Assembly: GCA_905221605.1 (NCBI GenBank)
Contig: CAJNDS010002523.1
Span: 738,001-798,000, forward strand
From: Symbiodinium natans
Lineage: Eukaryota; Sar; Dinophyceae; Suessiales; Symbiodiniaceae
DNA length: 60,000 bases
Direction of reading: 5' to 3'
Positions within the stretch are counted from its first letter, which is position 1, and each line of letters begins with the position of its first letter. Of the stretch, positions 51,442-60,000 are shown piece by piece. The notes under the pieces are model-generated. The model was not told the DNA's origin, ran no database searches, and saw only the letters and a program-made list of their open reading frames with translations. Both the position numbers and the translations under genes were made by a program.

Positions 51442-52939
51442 ACAGGCCCAAACGTCGGCGGCATGTTGGGGCTGGAGGGCCTGAGAGTCGCAAGGCTATG
51501 GCACCCTTGCCTCTCGCAGTACCGTGCAACGCTTGCATGTGTGTGTGGGAGCAGAGGGGGCAACAGAACTCGCCGGTGAGAGGCTGCACCTTAGCTGCAG
51601 CCCCGGCCTGGGTGGTGTGCCAGGTGCAGGGCGCTCCAGGTCGCCCTGGGCATGTGGCAGGTGCGAGCCGGCGTTCATAGTATTGTCGGGCCTCAGCGCC
51701 CAAGTGCTTTGCGACGAGACTCCAAAGATCGGGGGCACTGGTGGAGCGGAGTGCCAAGAGCTGCTTCAAGCGTGTCGCCAAAGTGTGCTTGCCCTTTGTC
51801 GTCCCATGTAAGGCTTGCATGTGTGCTTGGCAGCAGAGGGGGCAGCGATGCTGGCCTCGCTGCAGTCCGGCTGCAGCACCGGCCTGGTGGGTGTGCCATG
51901 TGCAGGGAGCGCCGGGTCGTCCTGGGCATGTGGTTGGAGCAAGCCTCCGTTCATAGTGCTGTCGGGCTTCAGCGCCCAAGTATGCTTCGACGGAAGTCCA
52001 AAGGTCCAGGGCACGGGTGGAGCGGAGCGCCAAGAGCTGGCGAAAACGCGCCGTCAGAGCTCCCTGGCCTCTCGTGGTCCTGTGCAGGGCTTGCATGTGT
52101 GCTCGGCAGCAAAGGGGGCAGCGTTGCTGGCCCCGCTGCAATCTGGCGGCGGCACCCGCTTCATGGGTGTGCCACGTGCATGGCACACCGGGTTGCCCTG
52201 CGCAGCGCTCGTTCGGCCTTGTGCGGCGAGCAGCGCTACGTCGGTCGTCGGTGGCCAAACCCTCCACAGAAGTGGTCGTCCATGTCGAGGTATGCTCAGG
52301 CCATGTGCTGAGAGTGGGGCCATGTCGGTCGTCGGCAGCGAAGCCGTCCACGGGGTTGGTGGAAGTGGTTGCCCGTGTCATCGTCGTCGACCTCGACGTG
52401 TGCGAAGACAGCGGCGACGGCGGACGGGGGGCGCCGCGCAGACGCGGTTGCCCATCGCCACTGGCCGGTGGCAGACGGGTGGTAGTGGAGCCGCCTGCAA
52501 GGCCAATACATGCAGATCGCGACGCTTGACGATGAGGCCAGCCTCGTGCTGTCAAAACCCAAGTCGTCCACCCATCGCCATGGCGAGCCTCGCCGCGCAT
52601 CTCGAAGTCCTGCCAGAACAAGAATCGAAGCACAGTGTTGCAAGCTGAAGGTCGGCACGTAAGGCACGAACCCAGTTGGCACCAGTCGTCGTCAAGAAGA
52701 GAGCGACGCCCAACACGGCGAGGGAAGTCCATGCCGAAGCAGAACCGAGTCCACGCAACATGCCTCGCCTGACAAACAGCGACTCGCATTGTGGCGACAC
52801 TCGCGGGCATCCAACCGGGCCTGGAGTCGGCGGCTGCAGCCAGGAGAGTAAGCAAAAGCAACGCGCGAGCTGCAGGCACGAAACTGTGAGCCAGAAACGC
52901 ATGAGAACAGGCCATGAGGCTTGACGAAGAGATAGACAT
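51314..52939 (-). CDS. N-terminal Cys/His-repeat part of the Helitron protein
   Basis: Three repeats of exactly 92 residues (276 nt) begin at Cys246, Cys338 and Cys430 of the 541-codon frame. Each holds PCTWHT, then CPLC-x3-HMQALH, then a helix ending LGAEARQxYERRLAP. The Cys/His spacing suggests zinc binding. In the third copy the homology leaves this frame near 51,488 and continues in the Rep frame (ADVWACVEANLGQEGRAYYQ), so a one-base shift separates what was one protein. The first 120 or so codons lie in sequence that recurs non-coding at 53.85 kb, so the real start is probably internal. Confidence 0.65.
   Translation of the reverse strand: MSISSSSLMACSHAFLAHSFVPAARALLLLTLLAAAADSRPGWMPASVATMRVAVCQARHVAWTRFCFGMDFPRRVGRRSLLDDDWCQLGSCLTCRPSACNTVLRFLFWQDFEMRGEARHGDGWTTWVLTARGWPHRQASRSACIGLAGGSTTTRLPPASGDGQPRLRGAPRPPSPLSSHTSRSTTMTRATTSTNPVDGFAADDRHGPTLSTWPEHTSTWTTTSVEGLATDDRRSAARRTRPNERCAGQPGVPCTWHTHEAGAAARLQRGQQRCPLCCRAHMQALHRTTRGQGALTARFRQLLALRSTRALDLWTSVEAYLGAEARQHYERRLAPTTCPGRPGAPCTWHTHQAGAAAGLQRGQHRCPLCCQAHMQALHGTTKGKHTLATRLKQLLALRSTSAPDLWSLVAKHLGAEARQYYERRLAPATCPGRPGAPCTWHTTQAGAAAKVQPLTGEFCCPLCSHTHMQALHGTARGKGAIALRLSGPPAPTCRRRLGLCGGQPRPRGPSLLPSSYQSAGATAGTVGRGLAAATFRPSAAR
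52670..52910. repeat. Interspersed repeat, copy 1
   Basis: AACCCAGTTGG, CCAGTCGTCGTCAAG and CAAAAGCAACGCGCGAGCTG blocks recur in the same order and orientation at 53,848-53,950, but here they are interrupted by about 130 bases. The second copy contains them without the insertion. Confidence 0.7.
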
Positions 52940-53322
52940 GGATCAATGCACGCATGCGCAGGGCCAAAGCAACTCCTGCATGAAGGGACGCTCACCAACG
53001 CAACACTATGGCACTATGGCGAGGGCACATGTGTCATGTGGAGTGGAGTAGACGCTAGAGGCAGCCGAGACCCATTTTTGCACTAGCTCTACGCAGGCGC
53101 CATCAGGGGAAGCTGGCACGGCGCCGCAGTATGCTCGTGCCGGGACAGGCCATCGCCGCGCACTCACGGCTGCGGCCGCCTAACTGTCCGTGCCAGAGAA
53201 AGCCAGACATGTAGAGAAAGGAAAGTGAAAGCAAGCGCCTGTTTCGCCGGCCGTACCGGTCCAAGTCAACCTCCCGATGCCGCTGGATCCAGTGCCTTGC
53301 AGGCGGATGCGCTGCCGCGACT

Positions 53323-53580
53323 TCATGCGCATGCATCAAGGCCGAAACTGGAGCGCCTGAGGCGTTGTAGAAAGATCTTGCGAAGCGCCGTGTCGGTGGC
53401 TTCGCGGAGGCCCTGGCTCAGGCACAACAAACCCCGCGCCCGAACTTCTGGATAGGCCGCCAAGTGGCGGACCTGGCGGTTCAGCTCGACCACGTCCACG
53501 CTGGGCCTCAGATGCGCCCGGATCCAGGCCGTGTACCGGCGTCGGGCCTGGCGACGTGCCGCGCGCTTAACCCATGCGCA
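53323..53580 (-). CDS. Possible exon of unknown protein
   Basis: A minus-strand frame without an obvious start is open for about 85 codons. It reads RRYTAWIRAHLRPSVDVVEL, then NRQVRHLAAYPEVRARGLL, then CLSQGLREATDTALRKIFL. The amphipathic pattern looks more coding-like than its surroundings. It meets a stop at 53,323 and a stop upstream at 53,581. No family was recognised. Confidence 0.3.
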   Translation of the reverse strand, partial: CAWVKRAARRQARRRYTAWIRAHLRPSVDVVELNRQVRHLAAYPEVRARGLLCLSQGLREATDTALRKIFLQRLRRSSFGLDACA

Positions 53581-53847
53581 TCAGCTGAAAGAAGTTACGA
53601 CCTCCATCAGATCGTCCGGTCGTCGATTGAGAGCCATCGCCCTAAAAGCAAGCTAGACATGGTTGTACTTTTGCGTGAGACGACTGAAACAAAAGAAACC
53701 AGACCACATCAGCTGCCACTGAACTGCGGGCGCGACCTCGAGTCGCCAGTACGCGCGCGGTCCCGGCTATCACGGATACTTTACTGAGCCAAGAGCTTCG
53801 AGGCCACATGTGAGCAAAAGCAACAGCGTTGAAAAGAGGAGTAGGCG

Positions 53848-53950
53848 CGAACCCAGTTGGAACCAGTCGTCGTCAAGGACAGAGAGTATGCAAAAGCAAA
53901 GCGCGAGCTGCAGGCACGCAGAGACATGAAAACAGAGCAACATGGAGCGA
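53848..53950. repeat. Interspersed repeat, copy 2 (uninterrupted)
   Basis: Same blocks as copy 1 in continuous form, ending in AGCTGCAGGCACG and a GAGAACA/GAAAACA word. It lies upstream of the Helitron, between it and the duplicated gene pair. Confidence 0.7.
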
Positions 53951-54251
53951 ACGAGAGACACAGCACGTGTGCGGAAGCGTGTGAGCATGAAGTTCCGATC
54001 CGGTCTCAGGCACACCCTTATGCGAGCGACGTCTCAAAGACAGTCAGGAATGAATGGCTGCACACAGGTCGTGCGCTTCAGGTTTTCTGGCGCGCGTGTC
54101 TCCCTTCGCTACGACGGCGCACCCTTTTCTGCCGAAGCCAGGTGGCTCCCAAAATCCGTCCGTCCGTCGGCGGTCGAGGCTGTTCTGTCCTCGACAGACG
54201 GCCGACGCAGCGGGCGTAGGCGATCAGACCTCGCCAGCCAGCAAATCAACC

Positions 54252-55193
54252 TCAGCCACCCTTGCGCACCAAAGCCACCCTAGTGCAGTCGCGGGCAAAG
54301 GTCGCATCGGGCTGCATCTCACGGAGGACGAAATCGTCGTTCATGGCACGGATCTCCCAATTGGGCGCATCTGACTGGCTGCCCTGGGCCTCCAGGAGCC
54401 GCGCGACGGCTGCGGCGACGGTCTCCTCCTCCTCGACGAGGGCGACCTCATCGACGGGCGCGTCCTCCTTCACCACGCCCTTGCCGTCGGCGGAGATGGC
54501 ATTAATGCGGTGGATCTTGAGGACCGCGACGGTGTCCACAGTGCGACGACCGGGCTCCTTCGAGCGGGACGCAGGCGGTGGGGACTCGCGCTTCTTACCA
54601 GGCTCGGGCAGCTCGTCCTTCTTGTACTTCTTCTGCTTCTTCTCCCTCTTCTTGCTTTTGGTTGCGCTGGAAGAAGATGGCGGTGGGGACTCCTCTCTTT
54701 TGTTGATATTGGCCTTCTGCTTTCGCTTCTTCTGCTTTCGCTTCTTTTTGGAGGGAGGGGAAGAGGAAGAGGAAGAGGAGGAAGAAGAACTGGTCGTGGC
54801 ACGTCTCTTCTTGGAGGCGCCCTTCTTTTCCTTCGCGGACATATCCTTCTTCTTCTTCTTCTCCTGTTCGGCTCGGGAGCCGGATGCCACAGGTAAGCCG
54901 GAGGATTTGTGGACCTTCGAGGACCTGTCTCGGCCGCGGCTGGCGCTGGAACTTCCACGCTGGACCGAGGGCTTCTTCCTGAAAGGCGTGGAGGCAGCAT
55001 TGGCGCGGTCGCGGTGGGCATCCACGTGCCGCTCCCTGCACGCGAGGGCGGCCGGGGGACTGAGGACGAGCTCCGCCATGGCGCCAAACTCAGGCGTTAT
55101 CTCTGCGACACGGCCCATCGCTTCCTCGTAGACCCCGGTGTCGAGGGTGCGGAGGGCCTCACGGACCGAAGCAAGTGTGACAGGCAGCAACAA
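54252..55193 (-). CDS. Lysine/serine-rich protein, duplicate A (5'-incomplete)
   Basis: The frame of 313 codons has no ATG at its upstream limit (TTG at 55,193, stop at 55,208), so the start is missing or in another exon. An N-terminal helical part (VREALRTLDTGVYEEAMGRV) is followed by a low-complexity Lys/Ser/Glu linker (about 85-210). The C-terminal domain of about 95 residues (VDTVAVLKIHRINAIS... to CTRVALVRKGG) is nearly identical to that of duplicate B. The domain was not recognised. The linker suggests a nuclear or RNA-associated protein, as inference only. Confidence 0.6.
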   Translation of the reverse strand: MLLPVTLASVREALRTLDTGVYEEAMGRVAEITPEFGAMAELVLSPPAALACRERHVDAHRDRANAASTPFRKKPSVQRGSSSASRGRDRSSKVHKSSGLPVASGSRAEQEKKKKKDMSAKEKKGASKKRRATTSSSSSSSSSSSPPSKKKRKQKKRKQKANINKREESPPPSSSSATKSKKREKKQKKYKKDELPEPGKKRESPPPASRSKEPGRRTVDTVAVLKIHRINAISADGKGVVKEDAPVDEVALVEEEETVAAAVARLLEAQGSQSDAPNWEIRAMNDDFVLREMQPDATFARDCTRVALVRKGG

Positions 55194-55713
55194 GAATCCA
55201 GGGCATTAATTGAGGGTTTGCAGTCAAGACGCCCGCAGCATCCGTGACACCATGTGCCAGCCGCTCGGAGAGGCCAGGGCCGCCTCGAGCCGCTCCAGAT
55301 CACAGAAGAGGCAGCGGGAGTTGCCCGGACTGGGCTGCGCAGCGCGACCTACCCACGACGCCGAGTATCGACAGGGCACGTCGGTGGCGGCGCCGGGGCA
55401 GGCGCGGGGCATGGCGAGGAGGCGCTAGGGACGTGCTGCGTCGCGCACCTGCGCAGGAAGTCTACGCAGTGGACAGTCAGCTGCTTGAAACCTCGGAGGC
55501 AGTCAGGTATGAATTACTGGCTGCATGCAGGTCGCGAACAAGCTCTTCAGGTTTTGCCCTCCGTCGGTCTCCTCCAGCTGCGACGGCGCGGCCCTTTTTT
55601 TCTACCAAATCGCAAGATCTGCTCGTCTGTCAGCGGTCGAGGCTGTTCTGTCCTCGACAGACGGCCGACGCAGCGGGGCGTGGGCGATCAGCAGCCGCTA
55701 TCGCAAATCGGGC

Positions 55714-57243
55714 TCAGCCACCCTTGCGCAACAAAGCCACCCTGGTGCAGTCGCAGGCAAAGGTCGCATCGGGCTGCATCTCACGGAGGACGAAGTCGTC
55801 GTCCATGGCACGGATCTCCCAATTGGGCGCATCTGACTGGCTGCCCTGGGCCTCCATGAGCCGCGCGACGGCCGCGGCGACGGTCTCCTCCTCCTCGGCG
55901 ATCGCGACCTCATCGACGGGTGCGTCCTCCTTCACCACAGCCCTGCCGTCGGCGGAGATGGCATTAATGCGGTGGATCTTGAGGACCGCGACTGTGTCTG
56001 CAGCGCGACGACCGCGCTCCTCACCGGGCTCGGGCAGCTTTGCCGCGGCGGGGGGCTCGCTCTTCTTGTCCTTCTTCTGCTTCTTCTCTGGCTTCTTGTC
56101 CTTCTCCTGCTTCTTCTCTTTCTTCTTGTCCTTGCTTGCGCTGGGAGAAGACGGTGGAGGCGACGTGCGCTTCTTGCCGGACTCGTCCGGCGTCTCAGAG
56201 GGTTCGTCCTTCTTGTTCTTCTTCTTGTCCTTCTTCTCCTTCTTCTTGTCCCTGGTTGCACTGGAAGAAGACGTCTTGGAGCGACGCTTGTGGGCGGCCT
56301 TGGACTTCTTGACCCTGTTCTTCTTTTTGTGCTTCCGGGAGCTGGAGTCGCTGGAAGCCTCGGAGTCGTCGGTGCTGTCAGTCGGGCTCGCGCGGCGTGG
56401 CGCATCCTTCTTCTTGAAGAGGGCAGATGCGTTGTTTCCGCGGTCGCGCTCGTGGTCCTCATTCAGCTTCTCACACAGCATGGCGGCGATCGCTTTCTGC
56501 ATCTTGGACTCATCTTTGCCCTTCTTCCTCCAATCACGGACAGGTGCAGAGTCGGAGACGCCCTCGGGAATCTGTGAAACCCACCAAGCCGGATCGCCCG
56601 CGCAGAGCAACAGGGGAAGCAGCGCTGCGCCCATCAGATACAGGCGACTACTTGCAATGGTCAGCTTCTGCGCCAACTCCTCCAGGCGAGGTGTCCTCGA
56701 CAGCGTCTCGACCACCACAGCGACGGCAGCGCGCACATCCTTGCGGTCGTGCTGCACGCTCGAGTCCAGGGTGTTGAGCTGGGTGAGGGCCCTCTGCAAC
56801 TCGGGTGCCTGGAAAATGCCGGCCACAACGTCGAGCTCGATGTCCGCCAGCGAGGAGAGGACGTCCGCCCCCGCCTGGATGGAGCCGGCCGCTTCACTGA
56901 CGCCCACTCCGGGCCTGCGAAGCAGATGTGTGGACTCGGGCGTAAGGAGGCTCTTCAGGTTCTTCGTGCCCAAGAACACGTCGTCCGACATCGCCCGCTT
57001 GGACTCCTTGACGAAGGCGGATCCGTCCTGTCCGGCGCTGGCCTTGAGGATTGCTTTCGGGAACTGGTACCGCGCCCAGATGCGCCCGGTGCGTGACTGG
57101 GTGGCCTCCTGCGCTGGATCTTCTTGGGCATCATCCCACCACTCACCTTTACGCGACCCTTTCTTGCCCTTGGTCTGGGCGCCCCAACCCTTGTTCTTGC
57201 CCCAGCCCTTGTTGCCGTACCCGTCGGACCAAGCATAGGCCAT
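55714..57243 (-). CDS. Gly/Trp/Lys-rich protein with conserved C-terminal domain, duplicate B
   Basis: The frame of 509 codons starts at an ATG at 57,243. The N-terminus is GYGNKGWGKNKGWGAQTKGK, an aromatic/Gly/Lys tract resembling RNA-binding low-complexity regions. A helical domain follows (about 80-260: LKSLLTPESTHLL, IELDVVAGIFQAPELQRAL, LYLMGAALLPLLLCAGD), then a Ser/Lys-rich linker of about 150 residues with KKKEKKDKK repeats, then the same C-terminal domain as duplicate A. The copies share 3' and upstream flanks, so this is a tandem gene duplication in which the linker diverged fastest. Function unknown. Confidence 0.7.
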   Translation of the reverse strand: MAYAWSDGYGNKGWGKNKGWGAQTKGKKGSRKGEWWDDAQEDPAQEATQSRTGRIWARYQFPKAILKASAGQDGSAFVKESKRAMSDDVFLGTKNLKSLLTPESTHLLRRPGVGVSEAAGSIQAGADVLSSLADIELDVVAGIFQAPELQRALTQLNTLDSSVQHDRKDVRAAVAVVVETLSRTPRLEELAQKLTIASSRLYLMGAALLPLLLCAGDPAWWVSQIPEGVSDSAPVRDWRKKGKDESKMQKAIAAMLCEKLNEDHERDRGNNASALFKKKDAPRRASPTDSTDDSEASSDSSSRKHKKKNRVKKSKAAHKRRSKTSSSSATRDKKKEKKDKKKNKKDEPSETPDESGKKRTSPPPSSPSASKDKKKEKKQEKDKKPEKKQKKDKKSEPPAAAKLPEPGEERGRRAADTVAVLKIHRINAISADGRAVVKEDAPVDEVAIAEEEETVAAAVARLMEAQGSQSDAPNWEIRAMDDDFVLREMQPDATFACDCTRVALLRKGG

Positions 57244-57880
57244 AGCGAGGAAGCACAGGGATCGAGGAAAGCGCTCGGCAGTTGAAGTCGAAACTCTGCA
57301 AGCCTATACACGACAAATTCCGGGCTACATGCCTAGACATGGCATCAGGACGTTGCAGAAGCAAAGCAGCTCGAAGACGCGCAGTCATAATAAAGGCACG
57401 GTCTTTTGCTCATGGGAGGCAGCGCCTGGCCGCTCAGGCACCGCGGTCAAGAACTCCGGCACCGAGGCAGGCGCGGGGCATGGCCAGAAGGCGCTGGGGC
57501 GGGTTTCAGCAGCGAAGCCTGGCCGATACGAGAAGAGCAGGATGGGAAACGGCTGCCACAAGCATGCGCAGGAACAGGCAGGGGTGAGATGCTTACCCAG
57601 CACGACGCTACAGCAAGGGCACATGCGACAGACTGACAGAGCCCAAGTCCGGACTACTTTCGCACGGCGCGGTCGCAGGAATTTGAGCCGATTTGGCCAG
57701 TCAGACAGCTTGGAGCTTCCGGTGCCCACAACAGGAATCCTATGACATGCGTCCGAGGTCGGGCTGTTCCCTTCCACGACTACAAGCGGACGCACCCTGG
57801 GTCAAACTTCGAGCAGCCACAGTCTGGCTGCAGGTCTGCCCATTCTGAAAAGTGTCGGCAACGGGAGCTGACGGAGTCAC

Positions 57881-58561
57881 TCACTTCAGGGAGCTCTTCC
57901 GAACGGCCTTCACCGAGTTGCGCTCCAGGCTGCCATCCGCCTTCTCCGTGTCGTTGGTGAGGTTGTCGAGCTTCATCCACTTCTGACACCCTTGTTTATG
58001 CTTGTAAGTAATAGCTTCCGAGTAGCGCGCAGCATCGGAAACAATCCATGCGTAGAAACGCTTCCAGCGGAGGCCGGCGAAGTTCTCTACGCGATGTAGG
58101 GGTCGGTTGGCGGGTAACAGTGGGAAGTATGGCTCTGCCCCGGGGATGGCCAGCAACGTGCCCCCTGCATCCCGCTGCGCGACGAGCATTGCATCCGTGA
58201 TGTTGACTTCGCCAATGATTTTTCCTCGCACAGCAATGCCGACGCGGCCGCGGATGGTGCAGTTCTCGGTTCGCAGCTCCCACGTCTTCGCGCCATCAAC
58301 AAGGAGACTGGCCCAAGGCTCCTTGACAGGAGGGCGCGTTCTGGAAGGCTGGAGGTCGCCATGCAGAGTGGCGCTGCGAAGGCCGCAACTACTCGAATCC
58401 GGAGCAGCTGCATGATGCAGATCAAAGACATCATTGCTCGTGGCTAAACATGTGGCAATTGCAGCACAAATGTATACAGGCTCCGAGTGCCAACTTTGCA
58501 CCGCCGCTTTCGAACATCTTGCGCCGGTCCTGGGCGGCCTCTCTGCCAGCACGTCCTGCAT
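57881..58561 (-). CDS. ASCH (PUA-like) domain protein
   Basis: The frame is 226 codons. Residues 78-97 read PVKEPWASLLVDGAKTWELR, the ASCH signature (K-x-x-W-x-x-L-x-x-G-x-K-T-x-E-R). It continues with a strand-rich core (GRVGIAVRGKIIGEVNITDA, 106-124) and ends in the expected aromatic/basic part (FYAWIVSDAARYSEAITYKH). ASCH domains have an RNA-binding-type fold; some members act on nucleotides or in RNA processing. Residues 1-75 do not look like the domain and may be non-coding upstream sequence, so the true start is uncertain. A lysine-rich tail closes the protein. Confidence 0.75.
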   Translation of the reverse strand: MQDVLAERPPRTGARCSKAAVQSWHSEPVYICAAIATCLATSNDVFDLHHAAAPDSSSCGLRSATLHGDLQPSRTRPPVKEPWASLLVDGAKTWELRTENCTIRGRVGIAVRGKIIGEVNITDAMLVAQRDAGGTLLAIPGAEPYFPLLPANRPLHRVENFAGLRWKRFYAWIVSDAARYSEAITYKHKQGCQKWMKLDNLTNDTEKADGSLERNSVKAVRKSSLK

Positions 58562-59082
58562 ACAGACGGGACAGCGCGGTGCTCATGCAAGCAGACCAGG
58601 CACGAGGGAGGATTCGCTTCCCATCAGCTGCGACCGCCAACACACGAGTCTACCCCCTTAAATCGTCCTGCAGCGGGACGTGACAGCCAGCGCGGGAGCT
58701 CATCGCGGCTCGTGTCCTCGTCCAAGGCATGCGGTACCTGGCCGCACGATACAATGCGCAGCAGCCATGGACCATGCACAGCACAGCCGAGCTCACCTTC
58801 ACTGGCAAAAGAGTATTTAAAGAGCGATTAAGCACGAGATTTGGAGAAGTGCACGGCGGTGCCTGTGGCCGGATCCGCAATCACCAATGTCGCCGTCGAC
58901 TGAAAAGCGTCCAGACCTCGGAGAGTACGCAAACGCTACATGTGTCTGTGTGCATGTATATGAAACACAAGAATCTTGCTGGAACTAGCAGGTGCCACTG
59001 CAACCACGGCTATGGAAGCCACCAACAGTATGGATAGGTGCAGCCCAGAGGCGGAAAAAGAAATGAATTTTCGTGTTTCGTC

Positions 59083-59176
59083 CAAAACCTCCTGCGGCAG
59101 GAATCAAAGGCCTAAGTTAAAAACAGGAAACGTTATCCAAAACAACATCTAGCATACTTACCCGCAGGAGGTTTTG
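59083..59176. repeat. 15-bp inverted repeat
   Basis: CAAAACCTCCTGCGG at 59,083-59,097 is exactly complementary to 59,162-59,176, with a spacer of 64 bases. No coding sequence lies inside. Confidence 0.85.
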
Positions 59177-59507
59177 TAGGGAGACTGCGTCCCAACCTTA
59201 AAGGCAACGCAAAATTGACACAAAAACGCCCCAAAGTAGATAAAGAAAAAACGGGCCGTGAGGCACAAAACGGCACGAGGCCAGGCGCGGGCAGGAAATC
59301 CGAGATCGCAGTTTGCTGGTTTGTATAGGCATGGCTACTGAATCGAAAAGCGTGACACCGCAACCAACACAGCAAACGCCAAAAAAAACACGATTCTGGA
59401 CCAAGTGGCGGCTCCTGGCCGCCGCGTCGGTTTTGGAAAAACGCACAAAATCCCTCTGAAAACGCGGAAAACGAAACGGACCACACCCACCAAAATTGCG
59501 AATTTCA

Positions 59508-59700
59508 GCGTCCCGGGGGGGCCCCGGGACAATTTCCTGGGGGCGTCCCGGGGCGTCGCGGGGGGGCCCCGGGACAGCTGTCCCGGGGTGTTCCCGGGGG
59601 CCCCGGGACATTTGTCCCGGGAGGGCCCCGGGACGCCCCGACAACCTGTCCCGGGGGGGGCCCCGGGACAACCCGTCCCGGGGGGACCCCGGGACAACCC
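59508..59700. repeat. Array of CCCGGG palindromic hairpins
   Basis: At least five units of GTCCCGGGG...CCCCGGGAC with short G- or C-runs at the centre are joined by AATT-, AGCT-, ATTT- or AACC-type spacers. Each unit is a near-perfect hairpin. Frames across it give only Gly/Pro/Arg repeats. Confidence 0.92.
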
Positions 59701-59727
59701 CAAAAAAAGGTCGAAAATGGGGGTCAG

Positions 59728-59882
59728 GGGGGCCAAGGCGGGGTGAGGGGGGGGGCCAGCGGGGGGGGCCAGGCCAAGGGGGGCCAGGTAGGGGGCCAGG
59801 GGGGGGGCCAGGGGGCCAGGGGGGGGGGCCAGGGGGGGGGCCAGGGGGGCAGGGGGGGCCAGGGGGGGCCAGGGCGGGTGGG
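59728..59882 (+). repeat. GGCCAGGGGGG minisatellite
   Basis: About fifteen irregular copies of GGCCAGGGGGG follow the hairpin array directly. The Pro/Gly-rich frames here on both strands are low-complexity shadows. Confidence 0.93.
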
Positions 59883-60000
59883 GGGTCGGTTTGGTTGTGG
59901 GATCCAGCCTGACCCGCCTTGCTGCTCCCCTGCTCCCTGAACACACTCCGGCAGGGGCCCGGCACCAGGGGGCTCCAGGGGGGGCCGGGGATCAGGGCAC

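Larger units (their letters stand above)
46751..52939 (-). mobile_element. Helitron-like rolling-circle transposon, decayed
   Basis: In transcription order, from high to low coordinates, it holds three Cys/His-rich repeats, a Helitron Rep (HUH) domain and a Pif1-family helicase, the diagnostic Helitron combination. A frameshift near 51,488, a possible 50-nt intron at 48,741-48,790 and loss of the helicase P-loop indicate that this copy is probably inactive. The 5' TC and 3' CTRR-hairpin termini were not identified, so the limits are those of the reading frames. Confidence 0.8.
54030..57500. repeat. Tandem segmental duplication carrying genes A and B
   Basis: Downstream flanks at 54,038-54,300 and 55,500-55,780 match over long blocks (for example GTCGAGGCTGTTCTGTCCTC and the following ACAGACGGCCGACGCAGCGG). 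Upstream flanks at 55,388-55,430 and 57,460-57,500 share GGCAGGCGCGGGGCATGGC. The duplicated unit therefore included regulatory DNA on both sides. Confidence 0.75.

Noticed and set aside
54262-55131. Plus-strand frame rich in Leu/Phe
   Set aside because: It is the complement of the Lys/Glu linker of duplicate A; its hydrophobic runs are not a membrane protein.
55244-57238. 664-codon plus-strand frame
   Set aside because: It is antisense to duplicate B, which has an ATG start, a protein-like head and a conserved C-terminal domain matching duplicate A.
1-60000. Spliced-leader (TTTTGGCTCAAG) remnants and 5S/snRNA genes
   Set aside because: I looked for the dinoflagellate leader on both strands by eye and saw no convincing copy; no RNA gene was recognised.

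Overview
The window looks like nuclear DNA of a dinoflagellate, most like Symbiodiniaceae or a close relative (inference). The evidence is TTTAGGG-type telomeric heptamers, introns that mostly begin with GC rather than GT, acceptors of the form AG|G, an EF-hand voltage-gated channel of a kind common in these protists, and a GC-rich Helitron-like element. No rRNA, tRNA, CRISPR or operon was seen.

Region A (1-44.7 kb) first appears to be gene-poor subtelomeric filler: thousands of bases of decayed CCCTAAA/TTTAGGG on both strands, with only short chance reading frames. Reading it for short exons shows a plus-strand voltage-gated cation channel gene running from at least 14,428 to 35,762. Twenty small exons (24-96 nt) appear in the expected order: S1, S1-S2 linker, S2, S3, S4 with five regularly spaced basic residues, S4-S5 linker (two exons), S5, pore turret, pore helix, filter, S6, post-S6 helix, EF-hand 1, connecting helix, EF-hand 2 and a C-terminal helix. 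Reading phase is kept across almost every junction, and about 17 of 20 donors are GC. A weaker set of exon-like pieces (4,966-13,162) may be the same gene's N-terminal part. Introns tend to begin with TTTAGGG-orientation DNA and end with CCCTAAA-orientation DNA, so their ends are complementary. Embedded in the introns and flanks are an AT-rich island, a long inverted-repeat element (28.1-29.2 kb), C/G-rich minisatellites with a 60-base C run (31.4-32.0 kb), hairpin modules and an inverted array (42.6-43.5 kb), and many microsatellites. The first 400 bp carry decayed WD40-like repeats.

Region B (44,282-44,694) is a nearly pure interstitial telomeric array, with a TTTTAGGG octamer block flanked by TTTAGGG heptamers. 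It separates two different sequence landscapes.

Region C (44.7-60 kb) is GC-rich and largely free of telomere-like DNA. It holds a foldback element (45.1-45.4 kb), two tandem PARP-like catalytic fragments (46.0-46.2 kb, minus), a decayed Helitron-like transposon (about 46.7-52.9 kb, minus: three 92-residue Cys/His repeats, HUH Rep with a two-tyrosine motif, and a Pif1-like helicase lacking a P-loop), a tandemly duplicated gene pair with lysine/serine-rich linkers and a near-identical C-terminal domain (54.2-57.2 kb, minus), an ASCH-domain protein (57.9-58.6 kb, minus), and a terminal block of palindromic CCCGGG hairpins and a GGCCAGGGG minisatellite (59.5-59.9 kb).
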